This document shows positions 24,333 through 36,068 of a DNA stretch of 64,000 nt, piece by piece. Origin of the DNA: Enoplolaimus lenunculus (lineage: Eukaryota > Nematoda > Enoplea > Enoplida > Thoracostomopsidae); contig JASANG010001040.1 of assembly GCA_030248215.1 (NCBI GenBank), positions 1 through 64,000 of the forward strand, written 5' to 3'. The notes beneath the pieces are model-generated. The model ran no database searches. It was given only the letters and a program-made list of their open reading frames with translations, and was not told where the DNA came from. The translations under genes and the position numbers were made by a program. Numbering within the stretch: position 1 is the first letter of the stretch; the number at the start of each line of letters is the position of its first letter.

Positions 24333-24343
24333 GTCAGGCGTAA

Positions 24344-25253
24344 CAGGGCCGGATTAAGGTGGTGGTAGGCCCGGGGCCGATATGACCGGAAGGTTTGGGG
24401 CCCGTATGACTAGGAGGCCCGGGGCCCATCCGACTAGCATGCCCTATTTAACCATAATTATTTTATGCATCAGAGCTTAAAGTGATACATTTTAATGAAA
24501 CAAATTGTACCAAAAGTACGAAACAAAATTTCGGCCCGGCGACTTTTTTGATTTACACTTAGAGAAGTCACTTACGATTCCACCGAATCTGGATATTTTC
24601 TGAAATCGGAAAATGGACGGTTCGGGACCCCGCTTTTCTTTTTCTTACTTTTTCGACCACGCTATTTTCCAAAAATTTCTTTGAACACACTCTTAAGGTG
24701 GCACCGAATCCACGCTTCTACCGAATTCGAACCCGAATCCGAATCCATTGCTAATTTGTATGATCTGAATCCGAATCTTGCATGTTGCGAATTTCAAATA
24801 TATCTATAATTTGTTTCAGAATATCAACGTAGTGCCAGCGGCATAACTTTAAACGTTGGTATTAATATTTCAAGTTCGACATCATCCTGAGATTTGTAAC
24901 CTGCAATAAAAATATTGAGTACAAACCAGAAAATTAGATAAAGCTGAAGAACTTTCTCAACATTTGGAAATTATTTTGTACATCCTTTTATATAACCCTG
25001 CTGAACAACGCAACCAGTACTTCTTAAAAATCCCGTAGCGGTACAACCAGCGTTAGAGTGCGAATAGTCGGCCTCCCCAAACAGGTCCGAGAGGGCTTCC
25101 CAATGGAATGTTTCACAGCTTGTATAACTTCGTGGTCCGCGAAAATTTTTGCTGGCTTCCTATGAATTGAATCCACATCGTGGTTTTTGGCTGGTGTGAG
25201 GTCCCATTTGGTGGGAGGCCCGGGGGCCCGGGGGCCCATTTAATCCGGCGCTG
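24344..25253. mobile_element. non-autonomous hAT transposon
   Basis: A 910-bp element with ends CAGGGCCGGATTAAGGTGG and, inverted, CAGCGCCGGATTAAATGGG, continuing into GGCCCGGGG-rich subterminal repeats. The flanking octamers AGGCGTAA (24336-24343) and AGGCTTAA (25254-25261) match at seven of eight positions, a hAT-type target duplication. No transposase reading frame is present. Confidence 0.85.
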
Positions 25254-25362
25254 AGGCTTAAGCCATGAATTCAATCGATAAAACCATTCGGGTTTCTAAA
25301 GTAATCTTTTCCTGTCTGAAAACTGAAACAAAGCGTTTCTTTTGAAATAACGTTTAAAAAGA

Positions 25363-28142
25363 TCAAGCCGTATTCCAGTTATGCTGGTGTACTCTAAACG
25401 GTCCATTGATTGAAAAAGAATCGAATAAAATATCGTGCTGGACCAAAGTCCGTACAGTAACTGGACATGCCGAAATAAACGCTGACACGTCATAAAACAC
25501 AATCCTGGCTTGTTTCCGAGGAATGTTTTCACTACCGCATCCGCTTCGTTGAGCCAGTCCAAATATATCGTTGGAATAACCAGATGATTGGAGCGTGTTT
25601 GTAGATGAATTATAACTGCGTCTATCACACAGAATTAAATTATTCACCTGACGTTTAAATAAAACATTGTCTCGCAAAGTTAGCGAATTGTAATTGCCAC
25701 AATTTTGCAACTTTAATGCGTTCCAGTAAGTTCGTAATTTTGCGTCAAATAGTTGCTTTATGGAGTTGAGTTGATTCGAGGTAAGGTTGGCCGATAGGCT
25801 GCGGTTTAACACCAGGCAAGTGCAAAATTGGGGCGGGATTCGCGCTTGCGTACAAGTGCGATTTAGTGCAATTTCTGTGAGCAAACTTTGTCCATTATTT
25901 GATTGATATTTTAAGCTGGCGTAACTGTTGAATTTTAATTTTTCGATAGTATTTTTTTTGCTTGATGTAACTTTGTTTAAGCTTGAAGTAGATCTTTGGC
26001 TTGTTGAAAAATACGCGGAATATTTAGGACCAAAAATTTCGTCTAGAGTTGCATAAATATCAAAATTACTCACTAAACGATGCCGATTTCGTGCTATACG
26101 TTGAACATTGTCCGGATATTTTGTTTTGAACGCATTCGAAAGTATAACTGCAGCAAGTGGCATGCGTGCTTCTAGCTTACCAATGTATGAGTATCGTATT
26201 CCGGACACCCGTTGCCCATGATCACCCAGCAATAACACGCTGGTATTATTTAATATTCCTGAATCAGTAAAATACTGAAGTGTTTCGGCAAGTTTCTGGT
26301 CCGCTAATTCAATCTCTTCAGTTTGGTCGTGACTCAAATCGGTGATAAATGTGAACGAAAAGCGACATTTGTTTTTGTAGACGTCATGAAATTGACGCAA
26401 TGTGTTCAGCTGCCGTTCAAAAATAAGCTTATTTTTGTAGCAATGATTGTCTAAGTTTCTACCGTATCGTTGACCGGTTTGTTGCCGAAGGTATACCCAA
26501 TGCGGACGAAAATAATGTTGCGTTGGTGGCGCCCGGGAAAAACCTCGAATCACAGAGAACGGATAGTGAAACAGTCCGCGGCCGTAATGTTTGATATCGT
26601 CGTCGTAGTAAGTTGCACACAGTGCATCTGAAACAAATACACGGCGACTTAAAATTACTTATAAAATTGTCACGTGCTGTTGAGTTAGTTACTACTATTG
26701 TGGACGTCTGCCAGGTTCACAATAGCATAGCTTAATAGGGTGTTTCCGCGTTTAAATTTTATTCAACTGCACATGACCGCTATCCTGTATATGTAAATAT
26801 TGCAAAAATTGAATGGATTTTGCAGGTTTGAAATTTAGAGCAAAACTTGCAATAGACTATAGTAAAGCGGTGACTAAGGCTGATATAGTGTTTTCTGTAT
26901 TTAATTATGTACATCGTTTACAAGCAATCAGTAAAATTAATACTCGGTTTGTTTTAATAGTTGTATTAGAAACCAAACCAATATGTGGGAGCGAATCCAC
27001 ATTGAGCATTAGACAAGATTGGAGAAATGTGTCATCGTAAATTTGGTTGATATCTTCATTAAATGACGATTCGTAATCCAGATGGTTTCTAAAATGGACT
27101 TCTATATTAGCGAAACTGGTTGTCAACATGCAACATCGAGAACATTACCGTTAAATCGTTTCCACAGCCACGGAATATCGTCTGCTTGGATTTGTTTGCC
27201 TTGTTTTTGCTCCACAAAATCACTGCTAAGTTCAGGTGACAGGTCATGGATTTGAAGTCCGCTGAGAATAGGTATCATATTCGGCATGCTGTTATCGCCA
27301 ACTTTCATGTAACCTTCAAGAAAAATAGCTTGCAGCTTATCAAGATAACCCTGTGTTGCTGGCATATGACGTCTAAACTGGTTTAGCGATACGCTGTCTA
27401 AGACAATCATTATTAAACTTGGATGCGTCTGTGAGCTATTTGTTAGTAAACTCATTGTTTTGTGATTGGTTGCGATATTCTGGTGAACTGTATCATATAT
27501 TAATGATTTTTTAGATTTATCTTTTCCATTGATGTCAAAGCTAACGTCCTTTGTTGAATCAACGTTTTGAGCAAGTGTCGCATTAACGCATCGAACCACA
27601 AATTGATCTTGAGTCAGGTAAATTGGAGTTGAATGAATTTCGGTCCATCCGTGACCTTCAAATGTTACTTGGGTTCGATTTAAACCGAGGCCGCCACCAA
27701 TATAACGATAAGCGCAACGAATATCTTGAGCTCGTGCGTACAACCGTTTGTACGAGGGTAAATCGAGCAAATACCGCTTTCGATCAATATGCAAATAGCT
27801 GTTTTGGTCCACCCACGATATTTCTGGCTCGGTGTAGGTGCAGCTGAAATTTGCCGGCAGATGGTTTGAATATTTTTCGATGCTGGGATCGAATGGTGTT
27901 AAATACGGCAGCTCGCATAGCGGATGTTCAAATGCGGTCCATGGTTCCCAATTGATGTTTTTTGGTGAATTTGAGAAAATTCTTTGAGTCCACAATCTGC
28001 GTAATAAATGGTATGTTTGTCCATACTTTTCTAAGATTGTATTGGTGATGAAAAATGTAAACGGCACAAAAACAATAACTGTAAGAAGTTCTCTTTGTAA
28101 CGGACGAGATAATACAAACCGTGACAAGCCTTTAAACCGCAT
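25363..28142 (-). CDS. DUF229 family, sulfatase/alkaline-phosphatase-like membrane protein
   Basis: Two exons, 27149-28142 and 25363-26627, join in phase across a 521-bp GT-AG intron to give 752 residues. The ATG at 28140-28142 is chosen because it is the first in frame and precedes a hydrophobic segment (about 18-37) that makes a type II signal anchor; the bulk would be in the ER/Golgi lumen or outside the cell. The family core is visible: Val-Leu-Asp-Ser-Val-Ser (about 247-252, the position of the catalytic nucleophile region in sulfatase-like folds), then Met-Pro-Ala-Thr, then Tyr-Phe-Arg-Pro and Leu-Gly-Asp-His-Gly-Gln-Arg (about 465-471, metal-binding Asp-His). Many Asn-X-Ser/Thr sites and paired cysteines fit a secreted domain. 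DUF229 proteins are numerous in nematodes and present in insects; substrates are unknown. Confidence 0.9.
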
Positions 28143-28815
28143 TATACGTTGCTCGTTATTATGATCCGATATTTGTTTAATTGGAAACAAAATATATATA
28201 AACCATCTTTTTAGCGTTTACCGCCATTATTAATAAAACCACTCTGAAAGGGAACACGCTCTACTGTGGTGACTCGAATAAGAGGGAAGTAATTAGAAGA
28301 CGGTCCATTTCATCTTTGATTGTGCTTATCTCAGAAGTATGCATCATGGTGTATCCAATACCAGTTCCGGCAAAAATTGGAGTCATTTTTTTCGAATTGA
28401 TTTCCGCTTTAAAATGCTGTGTATATTGTCATTTTCATACTGATTGTTAATATTTTAATGTGAAAAATCAATCTGTTTATCATTTTCGTTGTTTTGATTA
28501 CTGTCTGTTTCCTGTGTCACAGGTGCATTTTCCCCCCGTCCATTCCCCCCCCCGGAAAAATCCATCTAGGTGCAATTTCCCCCCGGAAAATTTCATGTAG
28601 TTGCATTTTTTCCACAGAAAAATCCACCTAGGTGTATTTTCCCGTGGAAAAAACCGACCTAGATGCATTTTTTCAGAGGAAAAAATCCAACTAGGTGTAT
28701 TTTGCGCCCCGAAGAATTCCATCGACGTCCATTTCGCCAACCAAGGATTACACTTAATGCGAGTGTACTATATTATAACGCATGTATATGATGTACATAA
28801 TGAATACATGATATA

Positions 28816-29059
28816 TTTACATGCTTTTATATATTGTTCTTTTTCATGCGGTCTTCATTCCAGTGATCTAGGTAAATAAATTTGTCGGTTTTGTTTGTCC
28901 CCCAATTAGAGTGGGGTTGAATGATAGCCATCTTTTCTTGTTTTCGGCATATCCAACGCTGGAGAAAATTTTAATCTCAGTGGAAAGCAAATGAGCTGTT
29001 GCTAAAATTTCGCAGTCTGTAGCCCAAATTCTATTATCATTAATACCCGAGTCGTCCAA
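28816..29059 (-). pseudogene. OTU-like cysteine protease fragment, frameshifted
   Basis: Minus-strand codons read Ile-Trp-Ala-Thr-Asp-Cys-Glu-Ile-Leu-Ala-Thr-Ala-His-Leu-Leu, then Trp-Leu-Ser-Phe-Asn-Pro. This matches the Trp-Gly-x-x-x-Glu-Ile-x-Ala-x-Ala segment of OTU domains found in many mobile-element polyproteins. A stop interrupts at 28868. The likely continuation (Phe-Ile-Tyr-Leu-Asp-His-Trp-Asn) is in another frame at about 28850-28885, so a frameshift is present. The catalytic Cys region is absent. Confidence 0.45.
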
Positions 29060-29075
29060 ATATGTTTGAATATTG

Positions 29076-29300
29076 TCACCGTAATAGTTGCTTAAAGAGA
29101 CATTTACCCGGGTTCATCTTCTGACAAGTCTCGCAGGATCGCACATAATCACGAATACTGTCTTGCATCCTGTCCCAAAAATGCGTTTCCTGTAAAACTT
29201 GATAAGTTCTGTACCTACCAAGATGAGCCCGATCATCATGAAACTGATGAAGAATCGCTACTCTTTCGTTTTCTGGGACATAAACCTTGAATTTTCTCAA
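29076..29300 (-). pseudogene. Ty3/gypsy integrase zinc-binding (H2C2) fragment
   Basis: About 60 codons carry the HHCC integrase zinc-binding pattern: His-Asp-Asp-Arg-Ala-His-Leu-Gly, a middle Thr-His-Phe-Trp-Asp-Arg-Met, and Cys-Glu-Thr-Cys-Gln-Lys. This is the start of a retrotransposon integrase; reverse transcriptase, catalytic core and LTRs are missing. It runs straight into the OTU-like fragment downstream on the same strand. Confidence 0.7.
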
Positions 29301-29370
29301 GTGATTTCTGAAGAACTTGCCTAAAAGAGGTAATTATCTACAGATAGCAGGCTGTAAACGGATAGTGAAA

Positions 29371-29749
29371 ATGGCCCATGTTACTATAAAGGCAGTCCTA
29401 ATTTCCCGGGACAGAAATATACCCGGAGTGCACACTTATGCGCTCCCGTTTACATATGCACAGGCAGATATATATCAACAGTCCCATTTGTCCCCACTGT
29501 CCCATCTGTCACAGCTGTTCCATCTGTCCATCTGTCTCATCTGTCCCAACTGTCCCATCCGTCCAAGCTGTTCCATCTGTCCATTCGTCTCATCTGTCCC
29601 AACTGTCCCATCTGTCCAAACTTTCCCATCTGTCCCAACTGTCTCCTCTGTCCCAACTGTCCCGCTGTCCCAATTATATTTGTTGTATGTACACCTGGTA
29701 CATTTCTGTCCCGGAAAATGGGACGGCCTTTAGGATAACATTGGCCATG
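29371..29749. mobile_element. nested inverted-repeat element with CTGTCCCA minisatellite
   Basis: Arms of about 60 bp (29371-29432 and 29689-29749) are inverted copies, from ATGGCCCATGTTACTATAAA through CGGGACAGAAATATACCCGG on the left. The centre (29480-29672) is a 9-18 bp tandem array of CTGTCCCAT/CTGTCCAAG-type units. No coding capacity. A related CTGTCCC array lies at 32458-32530. Confidence 0.7.
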
Positions 29750-30074
29750 AAAATGAAGGAAACGGATAGTGATCAAAATAACGGAAACTAAAACGGAAAA
29801 GAGATAGTTAAGTAAAAAAATTTAATGCTAATATTCCCAAGTGCATTTACCTCGTATATATCAAGTTAGATTATTCCGGGGGGAAAATGCACCTAGGTGG
29901 ATTTTTCAGGGGGGAAAATTGCACCTAGGTGGATTTTTCAGGGGGGAAAATTGCACCTAGATGGATTTTTCCGGGGGAAAATTGCACCTAGGTGGATTTT
30001 TCCGGGGGGAAAATTGCACCTAGGTGGATTTTTCCGGGAGGAAATGGACGGGGGAATGCACATGTGACACCTGC

Positions 30075-31602
30075 ATATATTGGATAGTTTAATAAATTAA
30101 AGAAAAATTGTACCGTAAAATTTTCCTTTTTTAAAACCAGTGTTGGATGGCATACGCTAGTATCCACGCGACAGTACCTTGGTTTAGTTAATACTATGTG
30201 TCGTGGGTGTTGGAAGTTAAATCAGGTTTTTTCGGTTTTTTTTATTTTTGTAAGGAACTTAAAGCAGATGTCGTTTCTGTTGCCTCCACTTAGCCTCATA
30301 TTACTCAAGGCTATTTGATCTTAAAATGTTAGTTATAATCTGTATGTATTCCATGTTGTATTAATTTTGTTCTTTTTGTTTACAACAACATTCCCATGCT
30401 GTGTAACGTAGCTTTTCAACCTGTTTTCAGTAAATTTATGCAACAATGAAACTGCAAATTGTGTTATCGGACTTTTTGCCTAGTTGAAACTTCAAGTTTA
30501 TATGCAGCCAGTTGACAGTAGCCATTTTTTAATTGGACAATTTTATAATGTGTAACATAAGCCCGACGACATATTTTTCAATTTTTCTTGTTCCAGAAAA
30601 ACGAAAAACCCGTTTTTCCGGTCGATTCAATTTGTCTGGAAAAAACCAACTGTGAATTAAATAGTGTTTATCCGCGTAAAAATTTTTAGACTTTAGGCGC
30701 ACAAATATTTTGTAAGTGTTATTAATATAGTATTCACTTATTATTCAATTGAAGTCATTTCATGTTTAGACTACTGATTAGCCAAGCAGTGCCACAATGC
30801 ATTTGAAGTGTATGAGCGTTTATTTTGATATTGAAATATTACACCGGCAACCTGAATCTTTCCATGTGCTGTAAATGCGGCAGTTTTTTATTTGACCCGT
30901 CAAAAATACCTGTCTATTGTTTGTCAGGTATTTCCGAAACAAAATTCTGATAAATAGTAACAGTGAATACAAGATATATTATCAGGGAAGAAAATAAATT
31001 AATAAATAACAGTAATAAAAACGATGTGTCGCACGCAATCTTGAAATAATAACATCGCAAATTAAACAATAGAATGAAACAAAGTGCTCGCGTTTAATAG
31101 TTATCATTGCAGCGATTTTTTTGGAATGAAACACATTTTTAAAAGTGAAAATGTAGTTTGTTTCCGCAAAATATATATAAATTTAATGTTAAACCTAATG
31201 AAAAAACTACTTATATTTCCTGCAATTTGGGCGCGCATGTAAAAGATGTCAGTCACTGTGATTTGTGCATACTTTGTATGCTTCCCTCGCTGTTTGCTAA
31301 ATTCTCCAATTTCAGGATATATACATAACTTAACTTGGACTTGGGTCTAGACATAAGCTTAGGCTTAAACTTGTGAAGAAAAGTGTTATTAGTGCCGAAA
31401 CTTCACAATATAGACTAACTAACTGTCAGCAGTGCATAGGAACAGTCCTATTTTTTGTTTTATCCAAAATGCTGATAAAATAGATAATAAGGAATAGTTA
31501 TATTTTTGGAATCAAGTTGATAGCTTCTGTATATTTACATTCTTTCAATCCGTATAACGTTTTAGAAGCAACTTAACGAAAACTATGATAGCGTTATGAT
31601 AT
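30075..31602. other. intergenic, no gene seen
   Basis: AT-rich DNA without a supported ORF, RNA gene or element end. A short TTAGGC-like tract lies at about 31325-31375. Confidence 0.5.
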
Positions 31603-31604
31603 TA

Positions 31605-32610
31605 CTGTATTGACCCGAATAAGAAGGGGTAATAAGAGTGGGGTCCCATTTTGGATCCGAATCAATAGGGGTCCGGATCCCTAATGAGAGTCTGTAAGCG
31701 GATAGAGTCCCTAAACCCTAATTAGAGTCCATAAATGTCAATTACCCTAATTATATCGCATAAATGGCTCCAGGCCAAATAATCTGAGTTCGGAACTTTA
31801 AAGCGTACTAAAATTTTGTAAGTACATTCCTAAGTATAACTTTCTAATTATCGCTCAAGCTATTGACACAAGCAAATAAACGTTTATTTCAACGGATACT
31901 TGCAGTACCAGATATATATCAGTAACGAAGGTCGGCGGAGCGTAAGATATACCGGGTCAACAAACAGGCTGCTTTAATGTGTTTGAAGTTTAAGGCTTAG
32001 GCTATTCTTACGACTTCGGATATTAGGCTTAGAGATAGGTTTAGGCTAAGGCTTAGGCTTAGGTCATGGCTTAGGCTTAGGTTTAGGCTAGCACTTATGC
32101 TTACACTGTAAAAAATGGGGAGTCAAATTTACTGTCTTGGAAACAGGCTTTTCCTGACTACACAAACTGAGTCAAATTTGACTCCGCCAGAGTCAACAGT
32201 GAATCGAATTTGACTCTGGCGGAGTCAAATTTGACTCAGTTTGTGTAGTCAGGAAAAGCCTGTTTCCGAGAGTCAATTTGACTCCCCATTTTTTACAGTG
32301 TATTTATATACGCTTAAGCCTAGGTTTTGGCGTTGGCTTAGGTTCAGAATTCAAACCTTTAGCTAAGATATAGATCGTAGGCTTAAGCTTGTCCTAGGCA
32401 TAGGCTTACGCTTTGGTTAGGTTATATTTTACGGCTTAGGTTTAAGTTTAGCCCCGTTATCCCACTGTCCTGGCTGTCCCATTGTCCCGGCTGTCCCACT
32501 GTTCCGGCTGTTCCGCTGTCTCAGCTAATGCTGTTGTCCCCGCTCTCTGATCAGTCCCTGCTGTTGAAGACCCCTCTTACTACCACGCCCTCTTATTCGG
32601 GTCACTACAG
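31605..32610 (+). mobile_element. TIR element with TTAGGC-like interior
   Basis: Ends CTGTATTGACCCGAATAAGA and, inverted, CTGTAGTGACCCGAATAAGA are followed by further matching inverted sequence (about 45 bp in all), flanked by TA on both sides. The interior includes degenerate TTAGGC repeats (31990-32100 and 32310-32450), an inserted palindromic MITE (32104-32300) and a CTGTCCC array. Other copies lie at 14765-15048 (inverted) and 23506-23625. No transposase is seen. Confidence 0.7.
32104..32300. mobile_element. near-perfect palindromic MITE, CACTGTAAAA ends
   Basis: A 197-bp element flanked by TA on both sides. The ends CACTGTAAAAAATGGGGAGT are inverted copies, and almost the whole length folds back on itself through GAGTCAAATTTGACTC motifs and a shared TGTAGTCAGGAAAAGCCTG block. 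The two halves differ by only a handful of bases, so it looks recent. Confidence 0.9.
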
Positions 32611-32719
32611 TACATTGGTTGTGTTAGTCCACTAAGTTAGGAAATGAAACGAGTTGTTCGATTTCCCAGCGCCAATAAGCAATTTCCTGTTATTTGTATA
32701 TACTAATCATAGAAGCAAC

Positions 32720-32990
32720 CTGGTTGTAACCGCAACGGATAGTGCACAAAATTATTCACGGAAATAGACGTTTTTAATAGATGTTATATTTTTGTGCCAA
32801 CAGAATTGCGCCGTGCAACTTCATCCGGCTTCCTATAATTTTAAAGAAAAAGTGGCGGATGCCCCGAAATTTTTAAGATTTTAGATATATCTCATAATTC
32901 TGATTTCATTCCAAACAATATATTGCAGCATATCTGTAATAAAAAATTGTGTGATATATACGTTGTGTAATCTCAAAGAAAAACTGTGAG
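32720..32990 (+). repeat. dispersed repeat, copy 1
   Basis: AACGGATAGTG and the following 250 bases (with ATGCCCCGAAATTTTTAAGA and a downstream ATATATAC block) correspond in order to 51290-51560 in an IP3-receptor intron. It is diverged and non-coding. Confidence 0.5.
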
Positions 32991-33159
32991 CTGTTACTTG
33001 AAGTAGAAGTCAAAATTAATTTCACTATTTCACTCAAAGCACAATGCTACAATAATTTATTACAAAATTCACAATACGCGACCCAAAAAGAATAATATAT
33101 AAAAATGACCAGAGATAGAAACTGAAACTTTAGTGCATATATATATAGCATAAATTCAG

Positions 33160-33420
33160 GGTACGACCGGAAGTCTGCCTCCGGTTCCGGCAGAAAATCG
33201 ACCTTCGACTCCGCTAGAGTTTCTGCCGACGGTTCCGACAATGTTCGTTTTGAAGTCGTTTTAACTTTTGGCACAATTAGAAATTGCCGAGATTTCGCGA
33301 AATATAAGCGTTCAACCAAAAGAGTTATGACAATTCACAGATTAGATGCAAATTTTGTTGACCTCCGGCTCTGGTTTTTTCGGCTCCGGTATTTTTTATT
33401 TACGGTTGCAACCTGGTAAA
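33160..33420. repeat. CCGGAA/CCGGCT-rich dispersed repeat
   Basis: Imperfect hexamers of CCGGTT/CCGGCT/TCCGGC type, introduced by GGGTACGACCGGAAG. Similar blocks, often beginning GGTGCAACCGG or GGGTACAACCGG, occur at 6070-6140, 7046-7120, 12995-13085, 35075-35330, 38530-38615, 39420-39510 and 63352-63400. Confidence 0.6.
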
Positions 33421-35954
33421 TATAGAGCAACAGCCCAATTATCAAACAAACTAAGAACTTCTGTATGAAAATGTACCTTAGTTGTAAAAGTTTCCCTTTT
33501 ATTGTGAACCTATGTTGTAGATAGGTTTAATACCACAATTCTCTTCCGAACATTGTTCATGTTATTCTAGTGTACAGTCGGAGGAGAAAAAACCAGAGCC
33601 AGAGTAGGAGATCAGCAATTTTTGCCGAAGCCGCATATTAAACAAAATTGGCTGTACCCAAAGATAAGGGTTACCGACATTTATTCTGCCTGTTCAGAGA
33701 GTACCCCCTGTTACTGGGTTACGGATTCTTAATGATCAAAACAGGGGCGGTGATTTGAAAATCCTAAGGGGGGGCGCATGTCCAATTTTCTCGATTCTTT
33801 TTGGTTATCACCCCAGCCTGCGTTTGCCTAAAGATGGCTGAATTTTGAAAATTTTCGCATGTTTGAGCTTCTCATAACATTCTGCCCTGGTTATTGCACG
33901 CTGCCAACGATTTTTGATGGCGCCAAATCAGTTTATTTGACTATAACTCGTTAACCAGAGGTTTGACTGTGGAAAATTTAACATAATTGGACTCAGCTTT
34001 ATCTAATTTGTCCAACTTTTTTTAAAATTTTTTTTGGGTCTTATGAAATCTTAAAAAATCAAATTTTTAAAAATTCATCCACGGAAAGTTGTGACAAGCT
34101 CAAAAATGTAACAATTCTCAAAATCAAACCAATTTAGAGCAAACGCCGGCAGGGGATTAACCGAAAAGACCCTGCAGTCAGCCCACTTTTTCCACAGGGA
34201 TAAGTTTGGAAACCAATTGCTTACACGCTAAAAACGCAACCATAAACGGTGCTCAGTTAATATGCGCAGCGCGAATTTTTTTAACATTTTTCAGAACGCC
34301 AACCGAAACTTGCAAATTAAGCAAAAAAGTTTCGTCGGCTCGGTGAGGTTTTAGAATTCCACGCCGTTTACTAGCTTAATTTGCATGATTTTTTAAGACC
34401 TTTTATATTATTTTACCAATTATTAGAGTTACAAGCAATCTAATTTCAGTACTAAACGTTTTTGCCTTTTGGTGCGATATAGCCTTAAGATAAATGAAAA
34501 CTTAGCTAGAATCTAAATAGCATATTAAATAATTCACTTAAACCTAAATTTGGACTTTTTATGTTATTTCAATAATTATTAGGGTTAAAAAGCAATTTGC
34601 TTGTAGTACTAAATGTTTTGGGCGGGAGGAATCTGAATTAATTGTTTATAAACTTTCAGAATTAAACGGATAACTGGCTACGAACTAACATAGTTGGTTT
34701 AGCATATTAACTATTCCCAGTTCCCATTTGAACGTATAGTAAGTAAGTTCACACCATGTTAGTTGGACCCAACACCCTTCTTTTATATTTTCTCTTGGGT
34801 AGACTAACTTGCTTCGAAGCATGTTTGTTTGTTGCCATGCCTGTAAATTTATTTCTCGATTTAATAAAGTTTATGCGGATTGCCTGAGTGTCCGTTACAT
34901 GTTTGAGCAGTCTTGGCCATTCTGCTTCATCTTAGTTATGGACTCTAATTATAACATATTGACTCTATCCACTAATGGACTTTTGGGATACAGACTCTTA
35001 TTTATTGGGATGCTTACTTAACTAATTTCAGCACTACATTACGGTCCATGTTAACCTTAGTTTTAACGAATATCAGGGGGTACAACCGCAGGTCGGTTGT
35101 GAACTTTTGGTAATTTTTTAACAGTTGATTGTGTTCGCTCAAAAATTTTGGGTAATTTGTATTGTCAATTGTCGAAATTTAGCTTATTGTTAAACTGTAG
35201 AGATTTTATACGACTATACCCACATGATTGATTTTACCTTCGGCGTACCCTCCGGTTTAGTCACTGGAAAGTTTGTCGACCTTGGGCTCCGGGGCCGATT
35301 TTTTCACCACCGGTTGTATTCTGATGAAGATACGCCGAAGACTTCGGACAAAGTGTTATCACCTATATACAGGTAAACCAAAAAATGAAATATAAATAAT
35401 AGAAGGTACAAACAGCAGCCCAATGATCAAAAAAACAAGAGCAATGGGATACATCAGAAAGAAACAGTAACACCTGCATCAATACAAACATTACTGTATG
35501 CGAGTTAAATTAAAACAGTTTGAATGCAAGTGGCTTTTTGCGACACCATGCCAGCAAACAACTGAAGAATGTTCTTTTTAAGCTTTATTAAACGTTTTTC
35601 ACAATAAATCCGGAACTAAGCCTTAAATAATTACAACAATATGAGTACTGATTACTAGTGTTAAACTTACTAAATTCATTTCCTATGATCCTTCAAAGTG
35701 TTGTTTTAAAATTGCAAGTTTTAAACTGAAACTTTGATGTCGCTTTAAAAGCTACTCTCAACTTTAATTTTATCATGTTTATCAGCGAACCAATTATTTG
35801 ACACAACAATTCGTCTAATCTGTTATCCAAAAACATTAATGATACATAACCTAAGAATTACACAACTAAGGCACAAGTTTAACAAGACTGACAAACTGAG
35901 CATATAACCCGACGAAAAACTAAATGAAAAATATTGTCAAACTACATACGGTAA

Positions 35955-36001
<47 letters not shown>

Positions 36002-36068
36002 CGCACCAAAGGGCGTGTGGCCCTGTCCAAACCAAAATCCTGACTACTCCCATTATCTCGTACACGGT
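33421..36068. other. intergenic, 3' flank of the IP3 receptor gene
   Basis: No supported gene. CAGGGGCGG at 33742 resembles a transposon end, without a visible partner. A TA-rich microsatellite lies at 35957-36000, about 70 bases past the receptor stop codon. Confidence 0.5.
35957..36000. repeat. (TA)n microsatellite
   Basis: About 44 bases of TA dinucleotide with one break, just 3' of the IP3 receptor stop codon on the minus strand. Confidence 0.9.

Larger units (their letters stand above)
28512..30074. mobile_element. foldback-like element with minisatellite inverted arms
   Basis: The ends GTGTCACAGGTGCATTTTCC (left) and GTGTCACATGTGCATTCCCC (right, inverted) match. The arms are tandem arrays: about five units of 31-33 bp at 28550-28735 and about five to six inverted units at 29875-30045. 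Each unit reads roughly GGAAAAATCCACCTAGGTGC followed by pyrimidine-rich sequence, centred on the palindrome CACCTAGGTG. The 1.1-kb centre holds fragments of retroelement genes and a second inverted-repeat element at 29371-29749. This layout recalls the Foldback elements of insects; true relationship is unproven. Confidence 0.7.

Noticed and set aside
29317-29791. ORFs of 117 and 138 residues rich in Cys/Pro/Ser
   Set aside because: Products of the CTGTCCC minisatellite.
28512-30074. CRISPR-like array from the regularly spaced CACCTAGGTG units
   Set aside because: Units are contiguous tandem repeats without unique spacers, in a eukaryotic context.
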